64,000 nt of DNA from an uncultured Lachnospiraceae bacterium (lineage in GTDB: Bacteria; Bacillota; Clostridia; Lachnospirales; Lachnospiraceae): contig CANRMI010000001.1 of NCBI GenBank assembly GCA_947631685.1, positions 1 to 64,000 of the forward strand, read 5' to 3'. Made by a program: the position numbers and the translations under genes. Positions 36,317-46,269 of the stretch are shown here, one piece after another. Under the pieces are notes generated by a model. The model had not been told where the DNA came from and searched no databases. It saw only the letters and a program-made list of their open reading frames with translations. Each line of letters starts with the position of its first letter. Position 1 is the stretch's first letter.

Positions 36317-36679
36317 ATGGGAAAAAACATCTTAATCTGTGATGACGCTGCATTCATGCGGATGATGATCAAGGACATCTTGAGCAAGAATGGCTACAAT
36401 GTTGTAGGCGAGGCTGAAAACGGACAAAAGGGGATCGAAAAGTACAACGAACTGAAGCCGGATCTGGTATTGATGGATATTACCATGCCGGAAATGGACG
36501 GTATTGCCGCTTTAAAGGGAATCAAGGCGGCGGATGCCAACGCCAAGGTCATCATGTGTTCTGCCATGGGACAGCAGGCCATGGTAATCGAGTCCATCCA
36601 GGCGGGTGCCAAGGACTTTATTGTAAAGCCTTTCCAGGCCGACCGTGTATTGGAAGCGGTTAAAAAGGTCGTGGGATAA
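36317..36679 (+). CDS. cheY: Chemotaxis response regulator CheY
   Basis: 120-residue single receiver domain. Acidic pocket Asp9/Asp10, phosphorylated Asp54 in LVLMDITMPEMDG, Ser/Thr at about 84 and Lys106 in VKPF are present. CheY-P binds FliM and FliY. Located between fliY and fliO as in Bacillus. Confidence 0.96.
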   Translation: MGKNILICDDAAFMRMMIKDILSKNGYNVVGEAENGQKGIEKYNELKPDLVLMDITMPEMDGIAALKGIKAADANAKVIMCSAMGQQAMVIESIQAGAKDFIVKPFQADRVLEAVKKVVG

Positions 36680-37065
36680 TGCTCACAGCCGGATTTAACA
36701 CGCTGGACAGTATTGCGCAGCTGCTCACAGTGCTGTTGATGTTTGTCTTTGTGCTGGCCCTGACTTTTTTTGTCACCCGCTGGCTGGCGAGGTACCAGAA
36801 GGGACAGTGGGCCGGCAGCAATATTGAAATTCTGGAAACCTGTCCTATGGGGAACGGCAAATATATACAGATCGCGCGCATAGGCGATATTTATGTAGCT
36901 ATGGCCGTATGTAAGGATACGGTTACTTTTCTGGCCCGGTTGACCGAGGAGCAGATAAAAATGCCTCCCCGGGAAGAAAAGAAAAACCGGAATTTTAAAG
37001 AACTGCTGCAAAAGGCTAAGGCCGTATACCCTGAAGGCGGGGAAAAGCATCCGAAAGAAGAGTAG
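36679..37065 (+). CDS. fliO: Flagellar biosynthesis protein FliO (FliZ-like)
   Basis: 128 residues with one membrane segment (about 12-33) and a small FliO-like beta domain (YIQIARIGDIYVAMAV). FliO helps assemble the FliP ring. The ATG overlaps the cheY stop (TAATG). Confidence 0.82.
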   Translation: MLTAGFNTLDSIAQLLTVLLMFVFVLALTFFVTRWLARYQKGQWAGSNIEILETCPMGNGKYIQIARIGDIYVAMAVCKDTVTFLARLTEEQIKMPPREEKKNRNFKELLQKAKAVYPEGGEKHPKEE

Positions 37066-37072
37066 GCTGAAG

Positions 37073-37951
37073 GTGAAAGAAAAGAAAAATGTTTTAACCG
37101 GAATAGTTCTAAAAAGTATTATATGCCTGCTGGTTACGGTAGGCATATTGTGCATTTTACCGGCACGGACGGTTTACGCGACGGAAAACAGCGGCCCCCT
37201 GACCGGTGAAAACGCAAACTCTACGGTGTTGGAGCCGTCCGGAAGCGCGCAGACGCCGGAAGAACTGCAGGAACTGAATATTGCCAATACTTTTACCATT
37301 GAGTACAACAACGGGAACGGGCAGATCAACGGCGCCCTGCGGATCCTGCTGACGCTGACTGTCATTGCCATAGCGCCGCTGCTTTTAATCTGTTTAACTT
37401 CGTACACAAGGGTACTGATCGTGCTGCATTTTGTCAGGGCGGCCCTCAATACGCAGACGGCGCCTCCCAACCAGATACTGGTGGGCATATCGCTGTTTCT
37501 GACTTTTTTTATCATGACGCCGACGGCAACGGCCATTTACACCGACGCCTATCTGCCCTATGAAGCGGGAGAGCTTACGGAGGGGGAGGCTTTGACGGAA
37601 GCGGTACAGCCCCTGCGGGAGTTTATGTACGGCGCGACCCAGAAAAAGGATGTGGAGCTGTTTATGAATATCTCCAGACAGAACTGGGACGGAGAATTGG
37701 AATCCATTCCCCTGACAGTACTGATTCCCAGCTTTTTAGTCAGCGAGTTGAGAACGGCCTTTTTTATAGGCTTTATCATATACATTCCGTTTATTGTGAT
37801 AGACATGGTGGTGGCTTCGGCCCTGATGAGTATGGGTATGATGATGCTGCCGCCCACGACCATTTCCATGCCCTTTAAGATACTGCTGTTTGTTATGGCT
37901 GACGGCTGGAGTCTGGTGATAGGGGTGCTGGTGCAGACCTTTACCCGGTAG
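37073..37951 (+). CDS. fliP: Flagellar export gate protein FliP
   Basis: 292 residues. A signal-like segment (about 10-35) and an acidic outer stretch precede four membrane helices. Conserved texts: LTSYTRVLIVLHFVRAALNT and MMMLPPTTISMPFKI. FliP5-FliQ4-FliR1 forms the export gate. The start is GTG 37073; the N-terminal region before the first conserved helix is somewhat longer than usual. Confidence 0.95.
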   Translation: MKEKKNVLTGIVLKSIICLLVTVGILCILPARTVYATENSGPLTGENANSTVLEPSGSAQTPEELQELNIANTFTIEYNNGNGQINGALRILLTLTVIAIAPLLLICLTSYTRVLIVLHFVRAALNTQTAPPNQILVGISLFLTFFIMTPTATAIYTDAYLPYEAGELTEGEALTEAVQPLREFMYGATQKKDVELFMNISRQNWDGELESIPLTVLIPSFLVSELRTAFFIGFIIYIPFIVIDMVVASALMSMGMMMLPPTTISMPFKILLFVMADGWSLVIGVLVQTFTR

Positions 37952-37972
37952 CGGCAGGAAGGAGGACACGTT

Positions 37973-38245
37973 ATGACTGTAGAAGCGATAAGCGATATTA
38001 CCAATCAGGCGCTGTATCTGATCATACAGGCTTCGCTGCCCATATTGCTGGTTTCTCTTGTTATCGGTCTGATCGTGAGTATTTTTCAGACCGTAACGTC
38101 CATTCAGGAGCAGACGCTGACCTTCATCCCCAAGATCATCGGTATCTTTTTAGCCCTGATGATCTTAGGCTCCTGGATGTTGAACAGTATTATTGATTTT
38201 ATGACGGAACTGTGGCTGAGCATTCCCTCCTATGTGGCGGGCTGA
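37973..38245 (+). CDS. fliQ: Flagellar export gate protein FliQ
   Basis: 90 residues, two membrane helices, with SLVIGLIVSIFQTVTSIQEQ, the family hallmark. AGGAGG lies upstream of the ATG. Followed closely by fliR. Confidence 0.95.
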   Translation: MTVEAISDITNQALYLIIQASLPILLVSLVIGLIVSIFQTVTSIQEQTLTFIPKIIGIFLALMILGSWMLNSIIDFMTELWLSIPSYVAG

Positions 38246-38255
38246 GGAAACGGAT

Positions 38256-39038
38256 ATGGTGGATCTGTCTTTTTCGTTTCTGGATTTGGAATATTTTCTG
38301 CTCATCCTGGTACGGGTGTCCTGTTTCGTGTTCGCGGCTCCTTTTTTCAGTATGAACAATACGCCCGCCCAGGTGAGGGTAGCCCTTTCCGTCTTTACTT
38401 CGCTGCTCTTGTATAACTCTCTGACACCCGCGGACGGTATTATTTATTCTTCCGTGGTGGAATATGCCGTGATCGTGATAAAAGAGGCGGCGACCGGTCT
38501 GATCATCGGATTTGCCGGTACCATATGCATGGCCATCGTGAATTTCGCGGGTTCCATTGTGGACATGGAAACGGGACTTTCCATGGTGACCCTGATGGAT
38601 CCTTCCAGCAGGGAGCAGACCAGCATTACCGGCGTGGTATACCAGAACGTGCTCATGCTCATGCTGATCGTCAGCGGTATGTACCGCTATATACTGGGAG
38701 CGCTGGCGGATTCCTTTTTACTGATACCGGTAAACGGCGCCGTGTTTAGAGGAGAAAATCTTTTAAATACCATGCTGCGGTTTATGGGGGATTATATTTC
38801 CATTGGTTTCCGTATCTGTCTGCCGGTATTTTGTGTTATACTGCTGTTGAACGTGATACTGGGCGTGCTGGCGAAGGTCGCTCCCCAGATGAACATGTTC
38901 GCGGTGGGAATCCAGTTAAAGATCATCACGGGGCTGTGTGTGCTGTTTTTCACCACGGGTATGCTGGCTGATGCCTCCGGATTTATTTTTTCCGAGATCC
39001 AGCAGCTGACCGTGTCGTTTGTGGAGGGCATGATGTAA
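38256..39038 (+). CDS. fliR: Flagellar export gate protein FliR
   Basis: About 260 residues with about six membrane helices. VRVALSVFTSLL, EAATGLIIGFAG and the LLNVILGVLAKVAPQMNMF segment are typical. ATG 38256 is 7 bases after GAGGAA; an earlier in-frame ATG at 38232 would overlap fliQ and adds residues without homology. The stop overlaps the flhB ATG. Confidence 0.93.
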   Translation: MVDLSFSFLDLEYFLLILVRVSCFVFAAPFFSMNNTPAQVRVALSVFTSLLLYNSLTPADGIIYSSVVEYAVIVIKEAATGLIIGFAGTICMAIVNFAGSIVDMETGLSMVTLMDPSSREQTSITGVVYQNVLMLMLIVSGMYRYILGALADSFLLIPVNGAVFRGENLLNTMLRFMGDYISIGFRICLPVFCVILLLNVILGVLAKVAPQMNMFAVGIQLKIITGLCVLFFTTGMLADASGFIFSEIQQLTVSFVEGMM

Positions 39039-40147
39039 TGCTGTTATATAATCTGCAGTTTTTTGCGGCGGACGGACCGGGCGGCGAAAAGACCGAACCG
39101 GCTACCGAGAAAAAGCTCTCGGACGCCAGAAAAGAAGGACAGGTTGCCAAGAGCAAGGAGGTGGGCAATGCCCTGACTCTTTTGGTTATGTTTCTGCTGC
39201 TGCGGATGTGGGTGGGTACCCTGGGCGGCCAGCTCATGGGACTTTTTTCCGCCTTTTACAGCCGGATCCCTGACACGCTGGTCAACTGGAACGGCTATCT
39301 GCCCCAAAGGGATATGCTTCTCCTTTTCAGGCAGCTTTTGCTCAATGTCTTGACCATTATGGCTCCCGTTCTGGCGCTCACCTTTGCCCTGGCGATCGTG
39401 GCGGACGTGGTGCAGGTGAAGTGGCAGGTGACTACCAAGCCCCTGATGCCAAAGTTCAGCAAATTGAACCCCATTAACGGGTTTAAGAGGATATTTTCCG
39501 TCAATTCCTTAGTGGAACTGATCAAGGCCATTTTAAAGATCGGGCTGCTCTTATATGTGAGCTACAGTTACCTGAAGGATAAAGTGCCCTATATTTTCAT
39601 GCTCTATGACATACCTCTGCTGCAGGCCATTCAGTTGATTGGGCAGCTGGTGATCGATCTTGGGATCCGGATCGCCGTGGTCTATATTCTCATCGCGGCG
39701 GGGGATTATATTTACCAGAAGGTAAAGTTTTCCCGGGACATGAGGATGACGAAGCAGGAAGTCAAGGATGAGTACAAGCAGCAGGAAGGCGATCCCCAGG
39801 TCAAGGGAAAGATTCGGCAGCGTATGCAGGAAGCTTCCAGAAGGCGTATGATGCAGAGCCTGCCCCAGGCGGATGTGGTCATTACCAACCCCACCCATTA
39901 CGCGGTGGCCATCCGATATGACGCGGCGGTGGCGGACGCGCCCATAGTGCTCGCCAAGGGAGAGGATTACCTGGCTCGCCGCATCAAGGAGCTGGCAAAG
40001 GAATATGATATTGAAATCGTGGAAAACAAGCCCTTAGCGAGAATGCTCTATGCCAATGTGGACGTGGGGCAGGCCGTTCCGCCGGAGCTGTACCAGGCAG
40101 TGGCGGAGGTGCTGGCGTTTGTTTACCATATCAAGGGAAAAGTATAG
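39038..40147 (+). CDS. flhB: Flagellar export switch protein FlhB
   Basis: 369 residues. Begins with the characteristic FFAADGPGGEKTEPATEKK; four membrane helices follow, then a cytoplasmic domain with the self-cleavage site NPTH in VITNPTHYAVAIRYD (about residue 286). Cleavage changes export from hook to filament subunits, working with FliK. The ATG overlaps the fliR stop. Confidence 0.97.
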   Translation: MLLYNLQFFAADGPGGEKTEPATEKKLSDARKEGQVAKSKEVGNALTLLVMFLLLRMWVGTLGGQLMGLFSAFYSRIPDTLVNWNGYLPQRDMLLLFRQLLLNVLTIMAPVLALTFALAIVADVVQVKWQVTTKPLMPKFSKLNPINGFKRIFSVNSLVELIKAILKIGLLLYVSYSYLKDKVPYIFMLYDIPLLQAIQLIGQLVIDLGIRIAVVYILIAAGDYIYQKVKFSRDMRMTKQEVKDEYKQQEGDPQVKGKIRQRMQEASRRRMMQSLPQADVVITNPTHYAVAIRYDAAVADAPIVLAKGEDYLARRIKELAKEYDIEIVENKPLARMLYANVDVGQAVPPELYQAVAEVLAFVYHIKGKV

Positions 40148-40178
40148 GACAGGACCAAAAGACGGGAGGTGAGGACGG

Positions 40179-42227
40179 ATGAGCGAAAAAATGAGAAGAA
40201 CTGATGTGATCGTAGCGCTCTATGTGCTGATCGCCTTTGTAATGTTCATCGTGCCTCTTCCCGCATGGCTTCTGGATATTCTGATGGCCTTTAACATGGC
40301 CATTGCCTTTACTGTTATCTTTGTCTGCATGTTTTCAAAAGAAGTGCTGGATATGTCCTACTTTCCCACCATTCTTTTGTTTACCACCATTTTCCGGATC
40401 GCCATTAACGTATCCTCCACCCGTCTGATCCTCACGACCGGAAGCGCCGGAAATGTGGTTTTGACTTTCGGCGAGTTTGTAGGCGGCGGCAACCTTATCG
40501 TGGGTGCCATTATTTTCATAATCCTGATCTTAATCCAGTTTCTGGTCATCAACAAGGGTTCCGAGCGTGTGGCTGAGGTAACGGCGCGTTTTACTCTGGA
40601 TGCCATGCCCGGTAAGCAGATGGCTATTGACGCGGACTTAAATACCGGCGCCATAGACGACAGGGAAGCGAAGCGGAGACGGGATAAGATCCAGGAAGAA
40701 TCCAGCTTCTTCGGCTCCATGGACGGTGCCGTGAAGTATGTAAAGGGAGATGCTACGGCCGGTCTGCTTTTGACCGTTATCAATATTGTGGGCGGTATGG
40801 CCATGGGCGTGACAAGGGACGGACTGGATATGATGACCGCTCTGCAGAGTTACGGCATCATGACCATCGGTGACGGACTGGTGAGCCAGATCCCGTCTTT
40901 GCTGATCTCTCTTTCCACCGGTGTGCTGGTAACGAAGGGCAGCAAGCAGGCGGAATTTGGCAGCGCGATCTTAAAGCAGCTGTTCGGCATTCCCAAGGCC
41001 ATGTATCTGGTAGGGGGAACGCTGGCTTTTCTGGGGCTGGTGACGCAGTTAAATACGGTCCTCTTTCTGGGCATGGGGCTTCTTTTCATTGTGGGAGGCA
41101 GAATGATCGCCGGCAATCTGGAGGTCGCTGAGATAGAAACGCAGGTGGATACGGAGGAGGCCGCCGCGGAGGAGATCCGCCAGCCGGAAAACGTCAACAG
41201 CCTGCTTCAGGTGGACCCTATCGAGCTGGAATTCGGATACGGCATCATTCCTCTGGCGGATGTGAACCAGGGCGGTGATCTGCTGGACCGTGTGGTTATG
41301 ATCAGACGCCAGATTGCGCTGGAGCTGGGTACCGTGGTGCCCATTATCCGTCTGCGGGATAACATACAATTAAACCCCAACCAGTATATTATTAAGATAA
41401 AAGGAATCCAGGTCAGTGAGGGCGAGATCCTCTTTGACCACTACATGGCCATGAATCCGGGCTATGTGGAAGAGGAGATCACGGGTATTCCCACCTTTGA
41501 GCCTTCTTTCCATCTGCCGGCCATATGGATCACCGAGGGACAGAGGGAGAGAGCGGAGAGCCTGGGCTATACGGTGGTGGATCCGCCGTCCATTATCGCT
41601 ACCCATTTGACGGCCATTATCAGGGAATACATTTCGGAGCTGCTCACCAGGCAGGATGTACAGAATCTGGTCAACAACTTAAAGGAGACCAATCCTTCCC
41701 TGATAGAAGAACTGATCCCCAAGCAGCTTGGCCTTGGCGAGGTGCAGAAAGTATTGCAGAACCTCTTAAAAGAGGGGATTTCCGTACGGGATCTGCTGAC
41801 TATATTTGAAACACTGGCGGATTACGCACCCACCACCAGGGATACGGATATTCTTACGGAATATGTGCGCCAGAGTCTGAAAAGGGCCATTTCCAACAAA
41901 TATTTTCCGCCCCATGAGACCACCAGCGTCATTACGCTGGATCCCAAGGTGGAACAGGAGATCATGGGCAGCGTAAAACAGACGGAGCAGGGGGCCTATC
42001 TGAATCTGGATCCGGAATATACCAAGAAGGTCATGAGCGCGGTGGGAGCGGAAATGCAGAAGCTGGAAAATTTAGGCAAGACTCCCATCATTATAACCTC
42101 TCCTATTGTCAGGCTGTATTTTAAGAAGCTGACGGAGGATTATTATAAAGATTTGATCGTGGTTTCCTACAATGAAATTGAATCCAATGTAGAACTGCAG
42201 TCGGTAGGGATGGTAACGGTAGTATGA
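40179..42227 (+). CDS. flhA: Flagellar export apparatus protein FlhA
   Basis: 682 residues with about eight membrane helices in the first 320 and a large cytoplasmic ring domain after. The FHIPEP signature is represented near FRIAINVSSTRLILT and the MPGKQMAIDADLNTGAIDD loop. FlhA forms the nonameric export ring. GGAGGTGAGG precedes the ATG. Confidence 0.97.
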   Translation: MSEKMRRTDVIVALYVLIAFVMFIVPLPAWLLDILMAFNMAIAFTVIFVCMFSKEVLDMSYFPTILLFTTIFRIAINVSSTRLILTTGSAGNVVLTFGEFVGGGNLIVGAIIFIILILIQFLVINKGSERVAEVTARFTLDAMPGKQMAIDADLNTGAIDDREAKRRRDKIQEESSFFGSMDGAVKYVKGDATAGLLLTVINIVGGMAMGVTRDGLDMMTALQSYGIMTIGDGLVSQIPSLLISLSTGVLVTKGSKQAEFGSAILKQLFGIPKAMYLVGGTLAFLGLVTQLNTVLFLGMGLLFIVGGRMIAGNLEVAEIETQVDTEEAAAEEIRQPENVNSLLQVDPIELEFGYGIIPLADVNQGGDLLDRVVMIRRQIALELGTVVPIIRLRDNIQLNPNQYIIKIKGIQVSEGEILFDHYMAMNPGYVEEEITGIPTFEPSFHLPAIWITEGQRERAESLGYTVVDPPSIIATHLTAIIREYISELLTRQDVQNLVNNLKETNPSLIEELIPKQLGLGEVQKVLQNLLKEGISVRDLLTIFETLADYAPTTRDTDILTEYVRQSLKRAISNKYFPPHETTSVITLDPKVEQEIMGSVKQTEQGAYLNLDPEYTKKVMSAVGAEMQKLENLGKTPIIITSPIVRLYFKKLTEDYYKDLIVVSYNEIESNVELQSVGMVTVV

Positions 42228-43525
42228 TCATTAAGAAATATCAGGGAAAAACTGAAGAAGAGGCAACGGGACTTGCCAGAAAAGAACTGGGCGAGGGCGT
42301 CATTGTCATGAGCGTAAAAAACGTAAAAAAGAAGGGGCTGCTGGCGTGGCTGCAAAAGCCCCTGGTAGAGGTGACGGTGGCCCTGGAGGAGGAATCGGAG
42401 CGTTTTGTGCCGGTAAAGAGGGAACATCCCGCCGCCTCTGCAGCGGCGCCTGTGCCTGACCCTGCGTCTGCCTCTGCGTCTGTCAGAGAGCAGGCCCGCC
42501 CCGGCGCGCTTGAAAAGGATACGCCGATTACGAGCGCATGGCGCCAGCAGGCTCAGGAGGCTTCTGAAAAAAGCAGCACCGAGATGAACGCCATAGGAGA
42601 AAAGCTGGACAGTCTCCAGTCCCTGTTAGAGCAGCAGTTCCAGAAAAAAAACGGAGGAGAGCCGGAAAGGGAGCCGGAAAATACCGCGGAGACACAGGCA
42701 AAGCCAGAGGAACCCAAGAGCGCGGAGCTTGTGAAATTTATGAAGCTTCTGTACAATATGATGCTGGAAAACGAGGTGGACGAAAAGTACATCAACCAGA
42801 TCATGGACGAGATCGAAAAGCTGCATAAGCCCAATATGCCTTTTGATTACGCGCTGGCCAATACTTATCAGAAAATGATTCTGAAGTTCGGGCCGACCGT
42901 AGAGATCACTCCTGCCGAAAAGGGCCCCAAGATAGTCTTCTTTGTGGGACCTACCGGTGTGGGCAAAACCACCACGATCGCCAAACTGGCCTCCCGTTTC
43001 AGCGTGGACGAGAAGAAGAAGGTGGCGCTTTTGACCGCGGACACCTACCGGATCGCTGCGGCGGAGCAGTTAAAGACCTACGCCAATATTCTGGAAGTAC
43101 CCTTTAAGGTCATTTATACCATTGAGGAAATGGAAAACGCGCTGGCGGAGTTAAAGCATTTCGATTACATCTTTGTGGACACCGCGGGGCATTCCCACCA
43201 GAACCAGGCCCAGAAGGAGGCCATGACTTCTTTTGTGAACAGCCTGGACGGACAGGCGGAAAAGGAAGTGTTCCTGGTGCTCAGCGCTACCACCAAATAC
43301 AAGGATTTAATGCAGATCACGGACAGCTACAGGGAAATGGGAGAGTACAAGCTGATCTTTACTAAACTGGACGAGACAAGCGCTTACGGGAACCTGCTGA
43401 ATATCAGGCTCTATACGGGCGCCGGCATTTCCTATGTAACTTACGGACAGAATGTACCCGACGATATTGAGAAGTTTAATCCTCAAAAGACGGTCAAGCA
43501 GCTCTTAGGCGGGAAGAAGCACTGA
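42224..43525 (+). CDS. flhF: Flagellar placement GTPase FlhF
   Basis: 433 residues. N-terminal B domain (1-50, VKKYQGKTEEEA-like start), a Pro/Ala/Glu-rich linker to about 150, N domain, then the SRP-type G domain with P-loop GPTGVGKTTTIAKLA (about 241-255) and DTAGHSHQN. FlhF sets flagellar position and number with FlhG. The ATG overlaps the flhA stop by 4 bases. Confidence 0.95.
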   Translation: MIIKKYQGKTEEEATGLARKELGEGVIVMSVKNVKKKGLLAWLQKPLVEVTVALEEESERFVPVKREHPAASAAAPVPDPASASASVREQARPGALEKDTPITSAWRQQAQEASEKSSTEMNAIGEKLDSLQSLLEQQFQKKNGGEPEREPENTAETQAKPEEPKSAELVKFMKLLYNMMLENEVDEKYINQIMDEIEKLHKPNMPFDYALANTYQKMILKFGPTVEITPAEKGPKIVFFVGPTGVGKTTTIAKLASRFSVDEKKKVALLTADTYRIAAAEQLKTYANILEVPFKVIYTIEEMENALAELKHFDYIFVDTAGHSHQNQAQKEAMTSFVNSLDGQAEKEVFLVLSATTKYKDLMQITDSYREMGEYKLIFTKLDETSAYGNLLNIRLYTGAGISYVTYGQNVPDDIEKFNPQKTVKQLLGGKKH

Positions 43526-43539
43526 AACAGGAGGGGGAT

Positions 43540-44412
43540 ATGGACCAGGCGGAGCAGCTTCGTAACATTATAAAGGCCGGCAACGTAAACCGGAAGCTGG
43601 CCAGAGTACTCACCGTTACCAGCGGTAAGGGCGGAGTGGGAAAATCCAATACGGCCATCAATCTGGCAATCCAGTTTCGAAAACTGGGAAAAAAGGTGAT
43701 CATCCTGGACGCGGATTTCGGACTGGCCAATATAGAGATCATGTTCGGTGCCGTACCCAGGCACAATCTCTGCGACCTGATCTATCAGGGAAAAAGCATG
43801 AAGGAGATCATTACCTGGGGCCCTATGGACATCGGATTTATTTCCGGCGGTTCCGGAATCGTGGGCATGGCGAATTTAAGCCAGGACTATCTGGGATATA
43901 TTATCCGGAATCTGGCGGAGCTGGATTCCATTGCCGATATTGTAATCGTGGATACGGGAGCGGGGATTTCCAATGCGGTGCTGGAATTTCTGGTAGCCAG
44001 CGGGGAAATCCTGCTGGTAACCACTCCGGAACCCACTTCCATAACGGATTCCTACTCTCTGTTAAAGGCTCTGAGCAGGCATCCCCGCTTTTCCACGGAA
44101 ACTTCTCAGGTAAAGATGATCGCCAACAGAGTGGAAAAGGAAGAGGAAGGACAGAATCTTTACAATAAGCTGAACATGGTAGTGGCGCGCTACTTAAAGC
44201 TGCCTTTCACTTATCTGGGAGCGATTCCACAGGATCCCCAGCTGGCCAGGGCGGTTATCCAGCAGGTGCCCGTTTCCATGCAGAATCCCGGGGCAAAGTC
44301 CAGTCTGGCCTTTGAGGCCATCGCGGCAAAACTGATGAATATGGAAAGTGTTAAAAAGAGAGGAATGGCGGCTTTTTTTTCCCATATCGTGGTTGGGAAA
44401 AAGCCCGTGTAG
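43540..44412 (+). CDS. flhG: MinD-like ATPase FlhG (YlxH/FleN)
   Basis: 290 residues. The N-terminal EQAEQLRNII-type motif, DQAEQLRNIIKAG, stimulates FlhF GTPase; the deviant Walker A is TSGKGGVGKSNTAINLA, and VIILDADFGLANIEIMFG is the switch. FlhG limits flagellar number and delivers switch proteins. GGAGGG precedes the ATG. Confidence 0.95.
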   Translation: MDQAEQLRNIIKAGNVNRKLARVLTVTSGKGGVGKSNTAINLAIQFRKLGKKVIILDADFGLANIEIMFGAVPRHNLCDLIYQGKSMKEIITWGPMDIGFISGGSGIVGMANLSQDYLGYIIRNLAELDSIADIVIVDTGAGISNAVLEFLVASGEILLVTTPEPTSITDSYSLLKALSRHPRFSTETSQVKMIANRVEKEEEGQNLYNKLNMVVARYLKLPFTYLGAIPQDPQLARAVIQQVPVSMQNPGAKSSLAFEAIAAKLMNMESVKKRGMAAFFSHIVVGKKPV

Positions 44413-44421
44413 GAGGAATCT

Positions 44422-45144
44422 ATGCTGTCTAAGTTTATTGAGCCCGGATTCCGGGTGGAATTGCAGACGATCCAGCGCCTGGGAGAGGCAAACAACGAGG
44501 CTGCGAAAAAAGTGTACAGCAGCCGGATCTATGATATTGTTTCCGAGGACAGACTGGAGATCACCATGCCCATGGAGCAGACAAAGCTGATCCTGCTTCC
44601 CGTGGACGGGGAGTACGATATGGTGATCTATGCCCAGCAGCCCTATCAGTGCTTTGTCAGGATCATTGACCGTTACAAGAGCAACAATGTCTATATTCTG
44701 GTTGTGGAAATGACCAGCAATTTACGGAAGTTCCAGCGCAGGGCGTACTATCGCTTCAGCTGCGCCCTGGAGATGCAGTCCAGGGCTTTAATAGAGGAAG
44801 AGATCAAATCGGTGGAGGAGAGCGAGGCCTATTTCCTGACGCCGGGGCTGCCCTTAAAGCACAGTATCATTGTGGATATAAGCGGCGGCGGGCTGCGCTT
44901 TATCAGCGGCCAGCGCTATGAGCCGGGCAGCCTGATCTATTGCAACTATAATCTGGTGATAGGCGGCATCAAAAAGGAATGCGAAGTGGTGGGCAAGATT
45001 TTAAGCGCCAGGGAACTGGAAAACAAACCCGGCAACTTTGAGCACCGGGTACAGTATGTCAACCTGGATGTGGATGACAGGGAGCAGATCATTAAGTACA
45101 TATTTGAGGAAGAACGGAAAAACCGGCACAAAGAAAGGGGCTGA
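44422..45144 (+). CDS. PilZ-domain flagellar brake protein (YcgR/YpfB type)
   Basis: 240 residues: an N-terminal YcgR-like domain (about 1-95) and a PilZ domain (about 96-235). The c-di-GMP contact residues are present: RRAYYR at about 108 and DISGGGLRF near 154. When loaded, such proteins slow or stop the motor. Its place inside the operon after flhG indicates co-expression with the motor it would brake. Confidence 0.88.
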   Translation: MLSKFIEPGFRVELQTIQRLGEANNEAAKKVYSSRIYDIVSEDRLEITMPMEQTKLILLPVDGEYDMVIYAQQPYQCFVRIIDRYKSNNVYILVVEMTSNLRKFQRRAYYRFSCALEMQSRALIEEEIKSVEESEAYFLTPGLPLKHSIIVDISGGGLRFISGQRYEPGSLIYCNYNLVIGGIKKECEVVGKILSARELENKPGNFEHRVQYVNLDVDDREQIIKYIFEEERKNRHKERG

Positions 45145-45194
45145 CCCAAGGGGACGCCGAAGATCAAAATAAAAACGGAAGGTTTGGGACGTAT

Positions 45195-46268
45195 ATGAAA
45201 AAAATATTGGTAGTTGATGACTCTGCACTCATGAGAAGAGTCCTCTGTGATATAATTAACAGCGACGAGAGATTCCAGGTGGAAGACCGGGCCACAAACG
45301 GTCTGGAGGCCTTTGACCTGTTGAGCCGCAAGACTTACGACGCGGTGGTCCTGGATGTGAATATGCCCAGGATGAACGGCTTAGAGCTGCTGCAGGAACT
45401 GCAGAAATTCAAGATTTCCGCAAGGGTGCTGATGGCCAGCACCGCGACCAGGGAGGGCGCCAAGATCACATTGGACGCGCTGGAACTGGGGGCGCTGGAC
45501 TTCATACATAAGCCGGACAACGCGATAGACTGCCGCGGGGAAGGGTTCAGCCGCCGTATGCTGGAGCTTCTGGGCGTGGTGGCGGATTCCAAGCTGCCGG
45601 TCTTTGAATCGCCGGCAAAGCAGCAGGAGAAACGCGAGATCACCGGCAAGATGATCTCCCTGGCTAAGAAGCACACCTTTACCGATGGCAGAAAGATCGT
45701 CGCGATTGCCAGTTCTACGGGAGGCCCCAAAGCGCTGCAGTCCGTGATCCCGCTGCTGCCTGCGGAACTGCAGGCTCCGGTGCTGGTGGTGCAGCACATG
45801 CCCAAGGGCTTTACCGCTTCCCTGGCGGAAAGGCTGGATTCCTTAAGCCCTCTTAAGGTCAAGGAGGCTGCGGAAGGCGACGTGCTGGAAAACGGCCATG
45901 TGTACCTTTCCATGGGAGGGCAGCACATGAATGTGGCCCAGGGTTCTGGAGGCAGAGCCGTCATCCACTATACGGACGAGCCGCCCAGGGAGGGTGTTAA
46001 GCCCTGTGCCAACTACATGTATGAGTCCCTGGAGAACAGCGGTTACGAAGAGGTGGTGTGTGTGGTCATGACCGGTATGGGAGCGGACGGCACCAAGGGA
46101 ATCTCCAATTTAAAAGGCAGTAAAAAGATACATGTCATTGCACAGGAACAGAGCTCCTGTGCCGTCTACGGGATGCCCCGCAGCGTAGTCAACGCGGGAC
46201 TTTCCAATCAGGTGGTACCGTTGGAGCAAATTGCGCAGGAGATTATTTTAAACGTGGGGGTAAAGTAA
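45195..46268 (+). CDS. cheB: Chemotaxis methylesterase/glutamine deamidase CheB
   Basis: 357 residues. A receiver domain with Asp54 (VVLDVNMPRMNG) controls a C-terminal methylesterase with Ser in IASSTGGPKAL, His in VVQHMPKGFTASLAERL and Asp in MTGMGADGTKG. CheB removes methyl groups from receptors. No cheR methyltransferase is present in the window, so it must be elsewhere. GGAAGG lies before the ATG. Confidence 0.96.
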   Translation: MKKILVVDDSALMRRVLCDIINSDERFQVEDRATNGLEAFDLLSRKTYDAVVLDVNMPRMNGLELLQELQKFKISARVLMASTATREGAKITLDALELGALDFIHKPDNAIDCRGEGFSRRMLELLGVVADSKLPVFESPAKQQEKREITGKMISLAKKHTFTDGRKIVAIASSTGGPKALQSVIPLLPAELQAPVLVVQHMPKGFTASLAERLDSLSPLKVKEAAEGDVLENGHVYLSMGGQHMNVAQGSGGRAVIHYTDEPPREGVKPCANYMYESLENSGYEEVVCVVMTGMGADGTKGISNLKGSKKIHVIAQEQSSCAVYGMPRSVVNAGLSNQVVPLEQIAQEIILNVGVK

Positions 46269-46269
46269 A